Assembly: GCF_947500835.1 (NCBI RefSeq)
Contig: NZ_CANMTQ010000002.1
Location: 62,001-126,000 of the forward strand
DNA from: an uncultured Halomonas sp.
Lineage (GTDB): Bacteria > Pseudomonadota > Gammaproteobacteria > Pseudomonadales > Halomonadaceae
Direction: 5' to 3'
DNA: 64,000 bases
Positions within the stretch are counted from its first letter, which is position 1. The number at the start of each line of letters is the position of its first letter. Positions 35,163-42,872 of the stretch are shown here, one piece after another. A program made the position numbers and the translations under genes. The notes under the pieces were generated by a model that ran no database searches, was not told the DNA's origin, and saw nothing but the letters and a program-made list of their open reading frames with translations.

Positions 35163-36761
35163 GCGAAAACAATCGCATGGTTACCTGGGCGGCAGCGAAC
35201 CCGAGCAGCGGCGGCAACCGCTGAACGGGCAATTTCTGAGCTGCCTGGGCGGCAGCGAACGATACACAAACCGATTGGGATCAGTACCGGGATTTCTGAG
35301 CTGCCTGGGCGGCAGCGAACCTGGACGGCATTAATACGTTCAGCGATCTAATTTTCTGAGCTGCCTGGGCGGCAGCGAACCCAAGCCAGCACGATCATCG
35401 GGTCAGTCGCTGTTTCTGAGCTGCCTGGGCGGCAGCGAACTTCGCTGGCCAGTACGGCGGTTTCAAGCGCCTTTTCTGAGCTGCCTGGGCGGCAGCGAAC
35501 GATCGATTCCTTGTTAGCGTCTGCCACATTGCTTTCTGAGCTGCCTGGGCGGCAGCGAACGCGCTAGAGCCCCGGTAGGCGCCTCCTGTTACTTTCTGAG
35601 CTGCCTGGGCGGCAGCGAACGACCAGGTCGATAATGTACTCAAAGCGGTCACTTTCTGAGCTGCCTGGGCGGCAGCGAACCAACGGCTCCTTATCTTCAC
35701 CGCCGAACCAGCTTTCTGAGCTGCCTGGGCGGCAGCGAACAGGTCGATACAGCGCACGCTCGGTAATATCCTTTTCTGAGCTGCCTGGGCGGCAGCGAAC
35801 ATCAAATTATCGCCGATTCTGGTTCTGTTCCTTTTCTGAGCTGCCTGGGCAGCAGCGAACTTCGATTGGGTGATACCTGCAGAGGGGGAAGTTTTCTGAG
35901 CTGCCTGGGCGGCAGCGAACTCGCAGCGCCGTCGGCGGTGAGATTGCGGCTATTTCTGAGCTGCCTGGGCGGCAGCGAACTCCTCTTGAGATTGCTCATA
36001 TTCTTGCTCTTGTTTCTGAGCTGCCTGGGCGGCAGCGAACCGCATCGACCTGCGATTCAGCCCTTTCCGATTTTCTGAGCTGCCTGGGCGGCAGCGAACA
36101 AAGTTTTGAGCATGAAAAAGCCCGCTCGAATTTTCTGAGCTGCCTGGGCGGCAGCGAACAGTGGGCTGATAATGTGGCTGCAACCCTTGATTTTCTGAGC
36201 TGCCTGGGCGGCAGCGAACATGAGAGAAGGCATCTGTTTGGGGAGCGGCTGATTTCTGAGCTGCCTGGGCGGCAGCGAACTGCTCAATGGCTTACCGATG
36301 GCCCGCTGTATTTTTCTGAGCTGCCTGGGCGGCAGCGAACGCCTCCCCTAAAATGGTAAAACAATCCGCTTTTTTCTGAGCTGCCTGGGCGGCAGCGAAC
36401 GACGATGCCGCTCTAATGCCGCTATCTCTGGCTTTCTGAGCTGCCTGGGCGGCAGCGAACGGGCGTGGAAATAACAACCGTAACCCATGATATTTCTGAG
36501 CTGCCTGGGCGGCAGCGAACGCATACTGGCAGGCAAAGCCGATGCAGACACTTTTCTGAGCTGCCTGGGCGGCAGCGAACTAGTGCTGCTTCGTAAAACT
36601 TGGCTAGGTCTTTTTCTGAGCTGCCTGGGCGGCAGCGAACAATGCTCATCTAAAAACTGAGAAATGGCATACTTTCTGAGCTGCCTGGGCGGCAGCGAAC
36701 TCTCAGCGTGACGGCATTATTGAACCTGTTGACTTTCTGAGCTGCCTGGGCGGCAGCGAAC

Positions 36762-36793
36762 CTCAGCGTCTAGAACCTCCTCATTGGTGCCAA
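36762..36793 (-). other. CRISPR spacer overlapping another spacer (A)
   Basis: The last 17 nt on the plus strand, CTCCTCATTGGTGCCAA, are identical to the first 17 nt of the spacer at 37002-37033. Confidence 0.95.
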
Positions 36794-37001
36794 TTTCTGA
36801 GCTGCCTGGGCGGCAGCGAACGCTGGTTAGAGACAAGGACCCGCCGCGCCAACTTTCTGAGCTGCCTGGGCGGCAGCGAACGCCTGGTGCTGCTATTACA
36901 GGAGCTAAATAATTTTCTGAGCTGCCTGGGCGGCAGCGAACTACGTTCTGGACGTTCGACGGATCGGCGGCAATTTCTGAGCTGCCTGGGCGGCAGCGAA
37001 C

Positions 37002-37033
37002 CTCCTCATTGGTGCCAAGGAGCTCTGAACCAG
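37002..37033 (-). other. CRISPR spacer overlapping another spacer (B)
   Basis: It shares 17 nt with spacer A in the same orientation. Joined, the two define 47 nt of one protospacer region, in which spacer A is preceded by CC in crRNA sense. Confidence 0.95.
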
Positions 37034-37661
37034 TTTCTGAGCTGCCTGGGCGGCAGCGAACTAATGCCAGCAATTCTCGTCAGTATTCTGTCATTTCTGA
37101 GCTGCCTGGGCGGCAGCGAACATATCGGCGGGCATTTGTGGCGTTTGGGCGATTTTCTGAGCTGCCTGGGCGGCAGCGAACAACCCAGGCCATGGCAGGC
37201 GATGACCCAGCAATTTCTGAGCTGCCTGGGCGGCAGCGAACAAATCCTTTTCATCGCAGAATTGGCGGGTGTTTTTCTGAGCTGCCTGGGCGGCAGCGAA
37301 CACGCACCTCGATATCCATAACAGGATCGTTGATTTCTGAGCTGCCTGGGCGGCAGCGAACAGTTTCAGCGGCAAGTGGGGCTTGTCGTCGACTTTCTGA
37401 GCTGCCTGGGCGGCAGCGAACAGATCGCCGCCTTCAAGGCTGACAATCTCGTCTTTCTGAGCTGCCTGGGCGGCAGCGAACGGCACGACAGCAGATGGCC
37501 TTGAGCAGTGCTTTTTCTGAGCTGCCTGGGCGGCAGCGAACGCCAGCAATTGTCACGACGAGGAACGCCCACTTTTCTGAGCTGCCTGGGCGGCAGCGAA
37601 CTCGGTCTTGGCGCAAAGCCGATATCAACCAATTTTCTGAGCTGCCTGGGCGGCAGCGAAC

Positions 37662-37790
37662 TAGAATAAAATAGCGCTAATTAACTGATTCTTAAAGAGC
37701 CTTATGGAAAAGGTGCGGCATCACCCTTTTCAAGGCGATACCGCTAACCCGTTGTTTTATCGTCCTTCTTTTATTCCTTGCAAAAAAGGG
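37662..37790 (-). promoter_or_regulatory. CRISPR leader
   Basis: AT-rich 129 bp between cas6f and the first repeat, the normal position of a I-F leader. It should contain the array promoter and the Cas1/Cas2-3 integration signals. No clear -35/-10 pair was chosen. Confidence 0.75.
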
Positions 37791-38360
37791 TCAAAACCAG
37801 GGCACAGTGGCATGGCGGCTCAGGCCGTAATGGTTGAACGTGCCTTGCACGGGGTCATTTTGCGGCTTGCCATGATCAATAAACAAACAAAAGCGTTGTT
37901 GGCTTGAGCGGCTATTGACCTGTACGAATGGCAGTTCGATACGGCGCGATGCCGGTGCGGCATATAGCTGCCGCGCTTCCTCCAGGCTTACGTCATGGCG
38001 TTTGGCATAGCGTTTGGCGCGGCTTTCACTGCCTGTATTGAACTGTCGACGCTTTACCGCAACGTGGGTTGCCCCTTCGGGCACTGCTTGCACATCGCTC
38101 AACGTGACGTGATCGCGCATGCCGGTTAGCCATTCGCTCTCCATCAGTTGCTCGAGCCTTTGCCGAGAGCCATGGAGACGAAGTTGCTCCCCTAAGGTGC
38201 GGGCTTGTACCCCGAGCTTGTACTCGGGGAAGCTGACGCCGATGTCGTTGGCATTCAGATCGAACAGGGCACGATGCAGCTTGTTATACAGCGCCCGCAT
38301 CAGCATCGCCCCGGGAAACTCGGGATCCGGTCGCAACCGAATATCGATGTAGTGATTCAT
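37791..38360 (-). CDS. cas6f: CRISPR endoribonuclease Cas6f (Csy4)
   Basis: Cuts the pre-crRNA at the 3' base of each repeat hairpin and stays bound to it in the Csy complex. 189 residues, starting MNHYIDIRLRPDPEFPGAML. The histidine at position 29 (YNKLHRAL) matches the catalytic His29 of Pseudomonas aeruginosa Csy4. The basic stretch ESRAKRYAKRH in the middle resembles the arginine-rich helix that grips the RNA stem, and the end HYGLSRHATVPWF is family-like. It is the last gene of the csy operon, 3 bp after csy3, and lies beside the leader. Confidence 0.96.
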   Translation of the reverse strand: MNHYIDIRLRPDPEFPGAMLMRALYNKLHRALFDLNANDIGVSFPEYKLGVQARTLGEQLRLHGSRQRLEQLMESEWLTGMRDHVTLSDVQAVPEGATHVAVKRRQFNTGSESRAKRYAKRHDVSLEEARQLYAAPASRRIELPFVQVNSRSSQQRFCLFIDHGKPQNDPVQGTFNHYGLSRHATVPWF

Positions 38361-38363
38361 GGT

Positions 38364-39401
38364 TTACCCCGCTTCGCCGAACACGCCGCCGCGAATCAGC
38401 GTGGCCATTACAAAATGCTGCTGCTCCACCGTAGGCACCTGATCCTTGATGATCCAACCGTCCAGCAAGGAATAGAAATCAGCCTTTTGCTTGGGCTGAC
38501 GATAAGCACGGCCCTGAGTGGTCACGGAGCCATAGGGCTCGACGGCGATGGGGCCGAGTTCCTCGCCCTCTTCCAGCGGATACCAGGTATCGATGGTGCG
38601 AATGGCGTTGCCGAGCTTTTGCGAGTGAATGCCGGCAATCTCGTTGACTTGATACAGCGTCTTGCTCTTGTCGCCACGACCGCGATCCAGGATCAATTCC
38701 TGGGAAGGAAACACCTCCTGCCCTTCTCCAATTCGGGCAAAGGCGACGACTTCCAGTAGTACATGACGCTCACCACTAAGGCCGTCATGAATTCGAGCGG
38801 CCAGTTCATCCAGACTCGACCGCGCCGCTTGCGGAGCTTCAAAGCCACGTAGCGAGAGGTTCAGCGCATCAAAGGTCCAGCTTTTGGTGGCCTGGCCCTG
38901 TTCCACAAGATTGATGCAAACCTCGACCTGCTCGGCACCCATGCGGTTGCGCCATAGAAAACGCCCGTTGGCGAGGTTGTAGGCGTAACGCTTAGCCAGC
39001 TCCGTAAACCCTTGCGAGCTTACGTAGCCTTTAACCGTCTCGCTTAGCTTGGCCTGGTAGTCCGCGTTATTACAGGCGGACGGCCTACCGGCGCCGCCTA
39101 ATACGCGCAGAGTAAAGCGCGCCATCAAGGTATCCGCATTGCTCGGCAGTGTGGCGACATCCACGGTTTGCAGGTTGGGATTTTCGATGGCTGCGTCCAG
39201 CTTGGCAGGATCCTGATCCTTGGTTTTCAGGCGGTTGGAAATCGTGCCACGCACGGATTTTGTGCGAATGGGGATGGATTGCCAGTCCTGCGCGTTGTCG
39301 CGTTGCTCCCAGTCGCCGGCATACATCAGCGCATCGGAGGGGTCGAGCTTACGCTCGAAGGCGAGGACGGAAGCGGTCTTGAGGGTATCGTTCTTGGCCA
39401 T
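38364..39401 (-). CDS. csy3: Csy3 (Cas7f), Csy complex backbone
   Basis: Six copies form the helical backbone of the type I-F surveillance complex and hold the crRNA spacer, flipping out every sixth nucleotide. 345 residues; typical pieces are [20 protein letters not shown] near the start, [26 protein letters not shown] and [15 protein letters not shown]. The ATG at 39401 follows AGGAG by 7 nt; 15 more in-frame residues upstream lack a site. It is 10 bp after csy2. Confidence 0.96.
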   Translation of the reverse strand: MAKNDTLKTASVLAFERKLDPSDALMYAGDWEQRDNAQDWQSIPIRTKSVRGTISNRLKTKDQDPAKLDAAIENPNLQTVDVATLPSNADTLMARFTLRVLGGAGRPSACNNADYQAKLSETVKGYVSSQGFTELAKRYAYNLANGRFLWRNRMGAEQVEVCINLVEQGQATKSWTFDALNLSLRGFEAPQAARSSLDELAARIHDGLSGERHVLLEVVAFARIGEGQEVFPSQELILDRGRGDKSKTLYQVNEIAGIHSQKLGNAIRTIDTWYPLEEGEELGPIAVEPYGSVTTQGRAYRQPKQKADFYSLLDGWIIKDQVPTVEQQHFVMATLIRGGVFGEAG

Positions 39402-39411
39402 GATAAGGCTC

Positions 39412-40386
39412 CTATTTAGTCGTTGGTAATGTGTCGGTGTAGGCATTGCTTAGGCGATAGATGCCGTGTTCCAGGTCATTTTCCACAAACCACATAAGGT
39501 CTTCCGGAGCCTGAATACGGTGAGGGCTTACCCACTCACCGATCGAATAAAGGCTTTCGACGAACCGGAACTTCACGTCAGTGGCTCGGGCATTGGTCAC
39601 CTCGCCGGAATCGAATAGCTCGGAAATGGCGCCGTAACCCACCGGGATCGGCACCAGCCAACCGGAATAAGGACGGCGAATTTCCCAGCTCGCCTGTTCC
39701 TTGCCATCCGCGTCCTGCGTGACCCGGCACTCGTGGTTGATTCGCGAGAGGTCTAGCCAGGCGTCCAGCGGCGTAGCGCTGACGTCGTTTTCCTGCAGCG
39801 TGGCGGTGTGCTCAATAAGTCGATCGTCACGTAGCACCAAGGCAAAACCCGGCAGTAATCGACGCTTGAGCCGTCGCCACTGGTGGGCGCTCTCTGCCTC
39901 CTTGGCATCGAAACTGATCAGCTCCGGTCGGTAGCACCGTTCGCCGGGGAGCGGCGGCATCACACTCCCCCCCGCGATGCGCATCCCCTGAACCTGCCGG
40001 TACAGTCGTTGAGCAATCGCCTGGCGTCGCTCTGCGCCTTCCAGGTCATCTCCGCCGTCTGCCTCGACACCCATCAATAACGAGACTTCCAGGTGTGCTC
40101 GGCCTTCTTCAACGATGGCAGCTGTACTGCCTGTCTTATCTACCGGATTGCGGGTTAGGTGAAAGGTGCGCGTAAAGCCACCTTCCGTGACTTGAGGCTC
40201 GATGTGGTGACACACCACACCGATCTCATTGAATACCAGATTGATATCATCCGGTAGGTTGCGCTCCAGCGCCTGCATCGTGCCCATAAACGCGCTCAGG
40301 GCGGGAAAGCCCCAGGTCATTGGGCTAGAGATGGCGTTGGCGTTCTGGATACGCAGCCGGGGAAGCACCAGGAGATGATTGATCAT
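39412..40386 (-). CDS. csy2: Csy2 (Cas5f)
   Basis: Cas5-type subunit that, with Csy1, caps the 5' handle of the crRNA and helps in PAM contact. 324 residues, beginning [20 protein letters not shown] and [15 protein letters not shown], both highly typical of Csy2; a late [16 protein letters not shown] also fits. Its ATG overlaps the csy1 stop by 4 bp, so the two are translationally coupled. Confidence 0.96.
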   Translation of the reverse strand: MINHLLVLPRLRIQNANAISSPMTWGFPALSAFMGTMQALERNLPDDINLVFNEIGVVCHHIEPQVTEGGFTRTFHLTRNPVDKTGSTAAIVEEGRAHLEVSLLMGVEADGGDDLEGAERRQAIAQRLYRQVQGMRIAGGSVMPPLPGERCYRPELISFDAKEAESAHQWRRLKRRLLPGFALVLRDDRLIEHTATLQENDVSATPLDAWLDLSRINHECRVTQDADGKEQASWEIRRPYSGWLVPIPVGYGAISELFDSGEVTNARATDVKFRFVESLYSIGEWVSPHRIQAPEDLMWFVENDLEHGIYRLSNAYTDTLPTTK

Positions 40387-41732
40387 GCTGCTTCTCCTTC
40401 GTCCCCATCGTCTTCATCACGCAGCGCTTCCTGCAGATCGTCGAGCTGACGGCGGAACTCGGTCATAACGCCTTCGAATTGGCGCTGCCAGCGATGATGC
40501 TGTGCATCGCCGAAGTGCAGGTGGCTCTTATGGCCCAATTCACGATTAAGCCAGATGGCTGCACGTGAACTTACGGCTGCATGCCAGTCAGACCGACGGC
40601 GCGCCTTATCAAACTCGTCATCTTCATTAGCTCGCCCCGGGTCCAGCCAGTACTGCTCCTCTGGCGCTAGCTGGCACTTCTCGTCAGTCGTCCAGCCAGG
40701 CGTCAATGAGTGGATATCAAAGGTAAACAGCATCAGCTCGTCGATCAGCATGGCGGTCAAGTCGTCACGCAGATTGCTTGTGTGCATATTCTTGGCGGGG
40801 TCCGCTTCCAGAAAGCGCTTCAACTCATCGACGATCTTCCAGACAGCGGGGCGTCGCTTGAACGCTCGGAACGGCTCTCGCATCGGTGCATAAATTTCAC
40901 GCGACTCCCAACGCGGCGGCAATGACGCCAGCAGGTAATTCTGCCCGCCCCGCTCGCTGTTGAGCTGCGAGATGTTCTGTGGCTTGGTGCCGCCCATCTT
41001 CTGGGCTGCCAAATTGGGATAGCTGGTATAGCCTCCCTCAAAGGGCGCTTTATCCTTCAGTGCCTTGCGTGCTGCCTTGTTGTGCTCGCCGAAGAACCAA
41101 GTGTTAGGACTGGTATGTGCGTAGAAGCGGTGTGTGAGCGCTGTAGCATAGAGCGGCGCCAACAGGTGATAACTGTCGTTATTGGTGGGATCGTCGTCTA
41201 CCAGCCAGTAGATCTGCTTGCCGCGGGCGTGAGAGCTTGGCGTGCCCTTGGGCTCGGTAATACTGGCGAAGGCACGCACCCAGCTTTCGGATTCCTCGCG
41301 ATTCTCGCTCAAGGCATCAATCAATACTTCATCAAAGTCGAGCGCCAGCTCCAGTAGCGAGCGCCCCTGCCACTCCAGCTTGAGGAACTTGTAGACGTCC
41401 AACGCCGCCGCGTTACCAACAACATCACCTTGAAAATCCGCTGGCAGGCAGTGGCTACCCACCAGGCAGTTTTGCACAAGCGGGCCGGGTTCGACGTAGA
41501 GATTCGTGCCCTTGGCATCCGGATGAATTGCTTTCAGTGAGTGCGTGACTACCTGCAACTGACTGACACGACGGGCAGCATCGGCAAGCCAGGTTTCCGG
41601 CTCAAACTGCTGCTGAAGTTCAAGGTACTTGGGATCGTCTGTTGCGAGCTTTTCCGCCTTGGTCACGAAGCGGTCATGAATAAACCACTCGATCATGTCA
41701 CGTATTGACCTGTGGGGTTGGGGTTCTGACAT
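40383..41732 (-). CDS. csy1: Csy1 (Cas8f), large subunit
   Basis: Large subunit of the type I-F complex; reads the double-stranded PAM (CC/GG) and recruits Cas2-3. 449 residues with RSIRDMIEWFIHDRFVTKAE at the start, AIHPDAKGTNLYVEP, LVGSHCLPADFQGDVVGNAA, GTKPQNISQLNSERGGQNYL and a long acidic C-terminal tail. First gene of the csy operon, with the promoter at 41849-41877 and a leader of about 110 nt. An acidic end is common in salt-adapted proteins. Confidence 0.96.
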   Translation of the reverse strand: MSEPQPHRSIRDMIEWFIHDRFVTKAEKLATDDPKYLELQQQFEPETWLADAARRVSQLQVVTHSLKAIHPDAKGTNLYVEPGPLVQNCLVGSHCLPADFQGDVVGNAAALDVYKFLKLEWQGRSLLELALDFDEVLIDALSENREESESWVRAFASITEPKGTPSSHARGKQIYWLVDDDPTNNDSYHLLAPLYATALTHRFYAHTSPNTWFFGEHNKAARKALKDKAPFEGGYTSYPNLAAQKMGGTKPQNISQLNSERGGQNYLLASLPPRWESREIYAPMREPFRAFKRRPAVWKIVDELKRFLEADPAKNMHTSNLRDDLTAMLIDELMLFTFDIHSLTPGWTTDEKCQLAPEEQYWLDPGRANEDDEFDKARRRSDWHAAVSSRAAIWLNRELGHKSHLHFGDAQHHRWQRQFEGVMTEFRRQLDDLQEALRDEDDGDEGEAA

Positions 41733-41784
41733 CGTTTATCTGCCTTATCTTGGGTGGCATACCAAAGGCATTTCATGATGCTTT

Positions 41785-41818
41785 GTTCGCCATATGAGCG
41801 CCCATTCATTGGGCGAAC
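41785..41818. repeat. Inverted repeat in the csy1 leader
   Basis: GTTCGCC (41785-41791) and GGCGAAC (41812-41818) are perfect arms. Inside, minus-strand GCCCA-ATGAA-TGGGC forms a 5-bp stem with a 5-nt loop, preceded by GTTC and followed by GCTCATAT, the architecture of a I-F repeat. It may be an operator or a Cas6f-like RNA hairpin. Confidence 0.55.
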
Positions 41819-41848
41819 ACCTCACTCACGGGATCTGAGCTTGAAGAG

Positions 41849-41877
41849 ACTATATGGTGGCCCGTGCTGCACGTCAA
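41849..41877 (-). promoter_or_regulatory. Promoter of the csy operon
   Basis: Minus strand TTGACG (41872-41877), a 17-bp spacer, and TATAGT (41849-41854): a near-consensus sigma70 promoter, about 117 bp upstream of csy1. Confidence 0.85.
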
Positions 41878-41879
41878 AT

Positions 41880-41913
41880 CCTAGTGACCAGTATTCTAAT
41901 GTTTTTTTCAAAC
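41880..41913 (+). promoter_or_regulatory. Protospacer-like target of the crRNA-like RNA, with CC PAM
   Basis: CC at 41880-41881 is followed by TAGTGACCAGTATTCTAA, which matches guide positions 1-5, 7-11, 13 and 15-18 of the crRNA-like RNA at 42784-42815. Mismatches at 6 and 12 fall on positions that type I complexes do not pair; the third is at 14. The PAM is 2 bp upstream of the csy -35 box, so a bound Csy complex would sit against the promoter. Confidence 0.85.
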
Positions 41914-41971
41914 ACCCTCTTAGCCGCTGAAACAGCCAAAAAGACCGATAACAATGATTAGCAAAGATTGC

Positions 41972-41977
41972 TATAAT
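41972..41977 (+). promoter_or_regulatory. -10 box of the second parDE
   Basis: TATAAT preceded by TGC (extended -10), 40 bp upstream of parD. The -35 (TAACAA at 41949) is weak. Direct repeats CGATAACA at 41946 and 41980 flank it and could be ParD contacts. Confidence 0.6.
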
Positions 41978-42016
41978 TACGATAACATCGGGAATCCGGA
42001 TTTAGAGGTCAAGACC

Positions 42017-42280
42017 ATGAATGTATCGCTTACACCCCAGCTAGAAGATTATATAAAACAAAAGGTTGCAAAAGGCATGTACAACTCGGTGAGCGAGGTT
42101 GTGCGTGAAGCACTGCGATTACTGGAAGAGCGAGACGCCCTCCAGGCGATGAAGTTGGAGGCCTTGCGTAAAGACATCCACCAAGGTCTGGAATCATTGG
42201 ATAATGGCACGGGCAAGCCGCTGGACATGCAGGCGATCAAAACCAAGGGGCGGAAACGTCTGGCTGGACACGGTCAATAA
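42017..42280 (+). CDS. Type II antitoxin, ParD-like, inside the cas locus
   Basis: An 87-residue ribbon-helix-helix antitoxin: NVSLTPQLEDYIKQKVAKGM, then YNSVSEVVREALRLLEERD, then a charged toxin-binding tail. GAGGTC precedes the ATG at 42017; a longer frame from 41954 begins before the predicted transcript. Stop and toxin start overlap (TAATG). The pair is divergent from csy1 and separates the csy operon from cas1/cas2-3, which are contiguous in most I-F loci. Confidence 0.92.
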   Translation: MNVSLTPQLEDYIKQKVAKGMYNSVSEVVREALRLLEERDALQAMKLEALRKDIHQGLESLDNGTGKPLDMQAIKTKGRKRLAGHGQ

Positions 42281-42567
42281 TGCCATCGCTGATCATCTCC
42301 CCCGAAGCCGAGCAAGACCTGCTCGATATCTGGCTTTATATCGCCGAAGACAGTCCCGTGAATGCTGATAGCTTCCTTGATCGACTGGAAGGGAAGGCCT
42401 TGAAGCTTGCCGAGTTTACAGAAATCGGTATCGACAGGCCGGAACTCGCCCCCGACCTGAAAAACTTCCCCGTTGACCGCTATGTCTTGTATTACCGGGC
42501 CACCCCCGGTGGGATCGAGTTGGTCCGTGTGTTACACGGCTCACGAGACATCAACCGGGTGTTCTGA
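42280..42567 (+). CDS. Type II toxin, ParE family, inside the cas locus
   Basis: A 95-residue ParE-like toxin: PSLIISPEAEQDLLDIWLYI opens with the family helix, then SFLDRLEGKALKLAEFTEIG, and the C-terminal strands YVLYYRATPGGIELVRVLHG and SRDINRVF, which are close to RK2/Caulobacter ParE. Such toxins inhibit gyrase. Loss of this DNA would leave stable toxin and labile antitoxin, so the pair can make the cas locus addictive. Confidence 0.92.
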   Translation: MPSLIISPEAEQDLLDIWLYIAEDSPVNADSFLDRLEGKALKLAEFTEIGIDRPELAPDLKNFPVDRYVLYYRATPGGIELVRVLHGSRDINRVF

Positions 42568-42755
42568 TCTTCTTGCCCCCTGATATCCAGACACAGCGCC
42601 ATCGGACCGCCCGTCACGGCGCTTGCAATGTCTTCCGGTAACCAAACCGCCTCCATCCAGGCAAGCACCGCGCCGGTATCGAGCAGGCAGCTCCGGCGGA
42701 ATTTATGCAGCGTTTCCCTAAAGAGCAACACCTGCTGGTTGAATGATAGAATTCC
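42568..42755 (+). promoter_or_regulatory. Region upstream of the crRNA-like RNA, with extended -10
   Basis: 188 bp without a convincing gene. At its right end TGATAGAAT (TG at 42744-42745, box 42747-42752) is an extended -10 that would start transcription near 42759, at the first hairpin of the crRNA-like RNA. No clear -35 was found. Confidence 0.5.
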
Positions 42756-42843
42756 ATCTGCAACCGAACAGGTTGCTTAGAAATAGTGGCCAGTGTCCTA
42801 AAACGCTTGAAACACGATTGCTGCCGTGCAGGCAGCAGCAGCC
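42756..42843 (+). ncRNA. crRNA-like regulatory RNA (CreR-like): degenerate repeat, 32-nt guide, degenerate repeat
   Basis: Psi-repeat 1 (42756-42783) folds as GCAACC-GAACA-GGTTGC and ends in the I-F handle CTTAGAAA (42776-42783). The guide is exactly 32 nt (42784-42815). Psi-repeat 2 (42816-42843) keeps GATTGCTGCCGTGCAGGCAG with the perfect stem CTGCC/GGCAG, while its last 8 nt have drifted away. Everything needed for a 60-nt I-F crRNA (8-nt handle, 32-nt guide, 20-nt hairpin) is conserved, and only dispensable parts have diverged. A terminator follows. The RNA runs opposite to the cas genes. Its guide matches the csy promoter next to a CC PAM. crRNA-resembling regulators of cas genes (CreR) and of CRISPR-controlled toxins (CreTA) are known; this looks like a type I-F member. 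Confidence 0.85.
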
Positions 42844-42872
42844 GACCTGCCCCGGGTCGGCTACTTTATTTC
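42840..42872 (+). terminator. Terminator of the crRNA-like RNA
   Basis: AGCCGACC (42840-42847) pairs with GGTCGGCT (42855-42862), followed on the plus strand by ACTTTATTT. The minus strand has no U-run here, so it serves the RNA gene and not cas2-3. Confidence 0.75.

Larger units (their letters stand above)
35173..37661 (-). CRISPR. Type I-F CRISPR array, 41 spacers
   Basis: 42 copies of a 28-bp repeat at 60-bp period. In the transcribed (minus) sense the repeat begins GTTCGCTGCCGCCCAGGCAG and ends CTCAGAAA, so it has the I-F stem CTGCC/GGCAG and an 8-nt handle. Full repeats begin (plus coordinate) at 35233 and run to 37634; the repeat at 35833 has one substitution in the stem, and the terminal copy at 35173-35200 is degenerate in its outer half. 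Spacers are 32 bp except one of 31 (36041) and two of 33 (36220 and 36701). The leader and cas6f lie on the right, so new spacers enter there and old ones are on the left. Targets cannot be identified without a search. Confidence 0.99.

Noticed and set aside
35203..37630. Many open frames across the CRISPR array with repeated peptides such as FAAAQAAQK or VRCRPGSSE
   Set aside because: They are translations of the 28-bp repeat in different frames, with no ribosome binding sites; the period comes from the array.
42492..42731. A 79-codon minus-strand frame starting MLLFRETLHKF, resembling a PIN-type start (LLDTGAVLAW)
   Set aside because: It overlaps parE on the opposite strand, lacks the acidic residues of a PIN active site and has no convincing ribosome binding site. 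A decayed remnant cannot be excluded.
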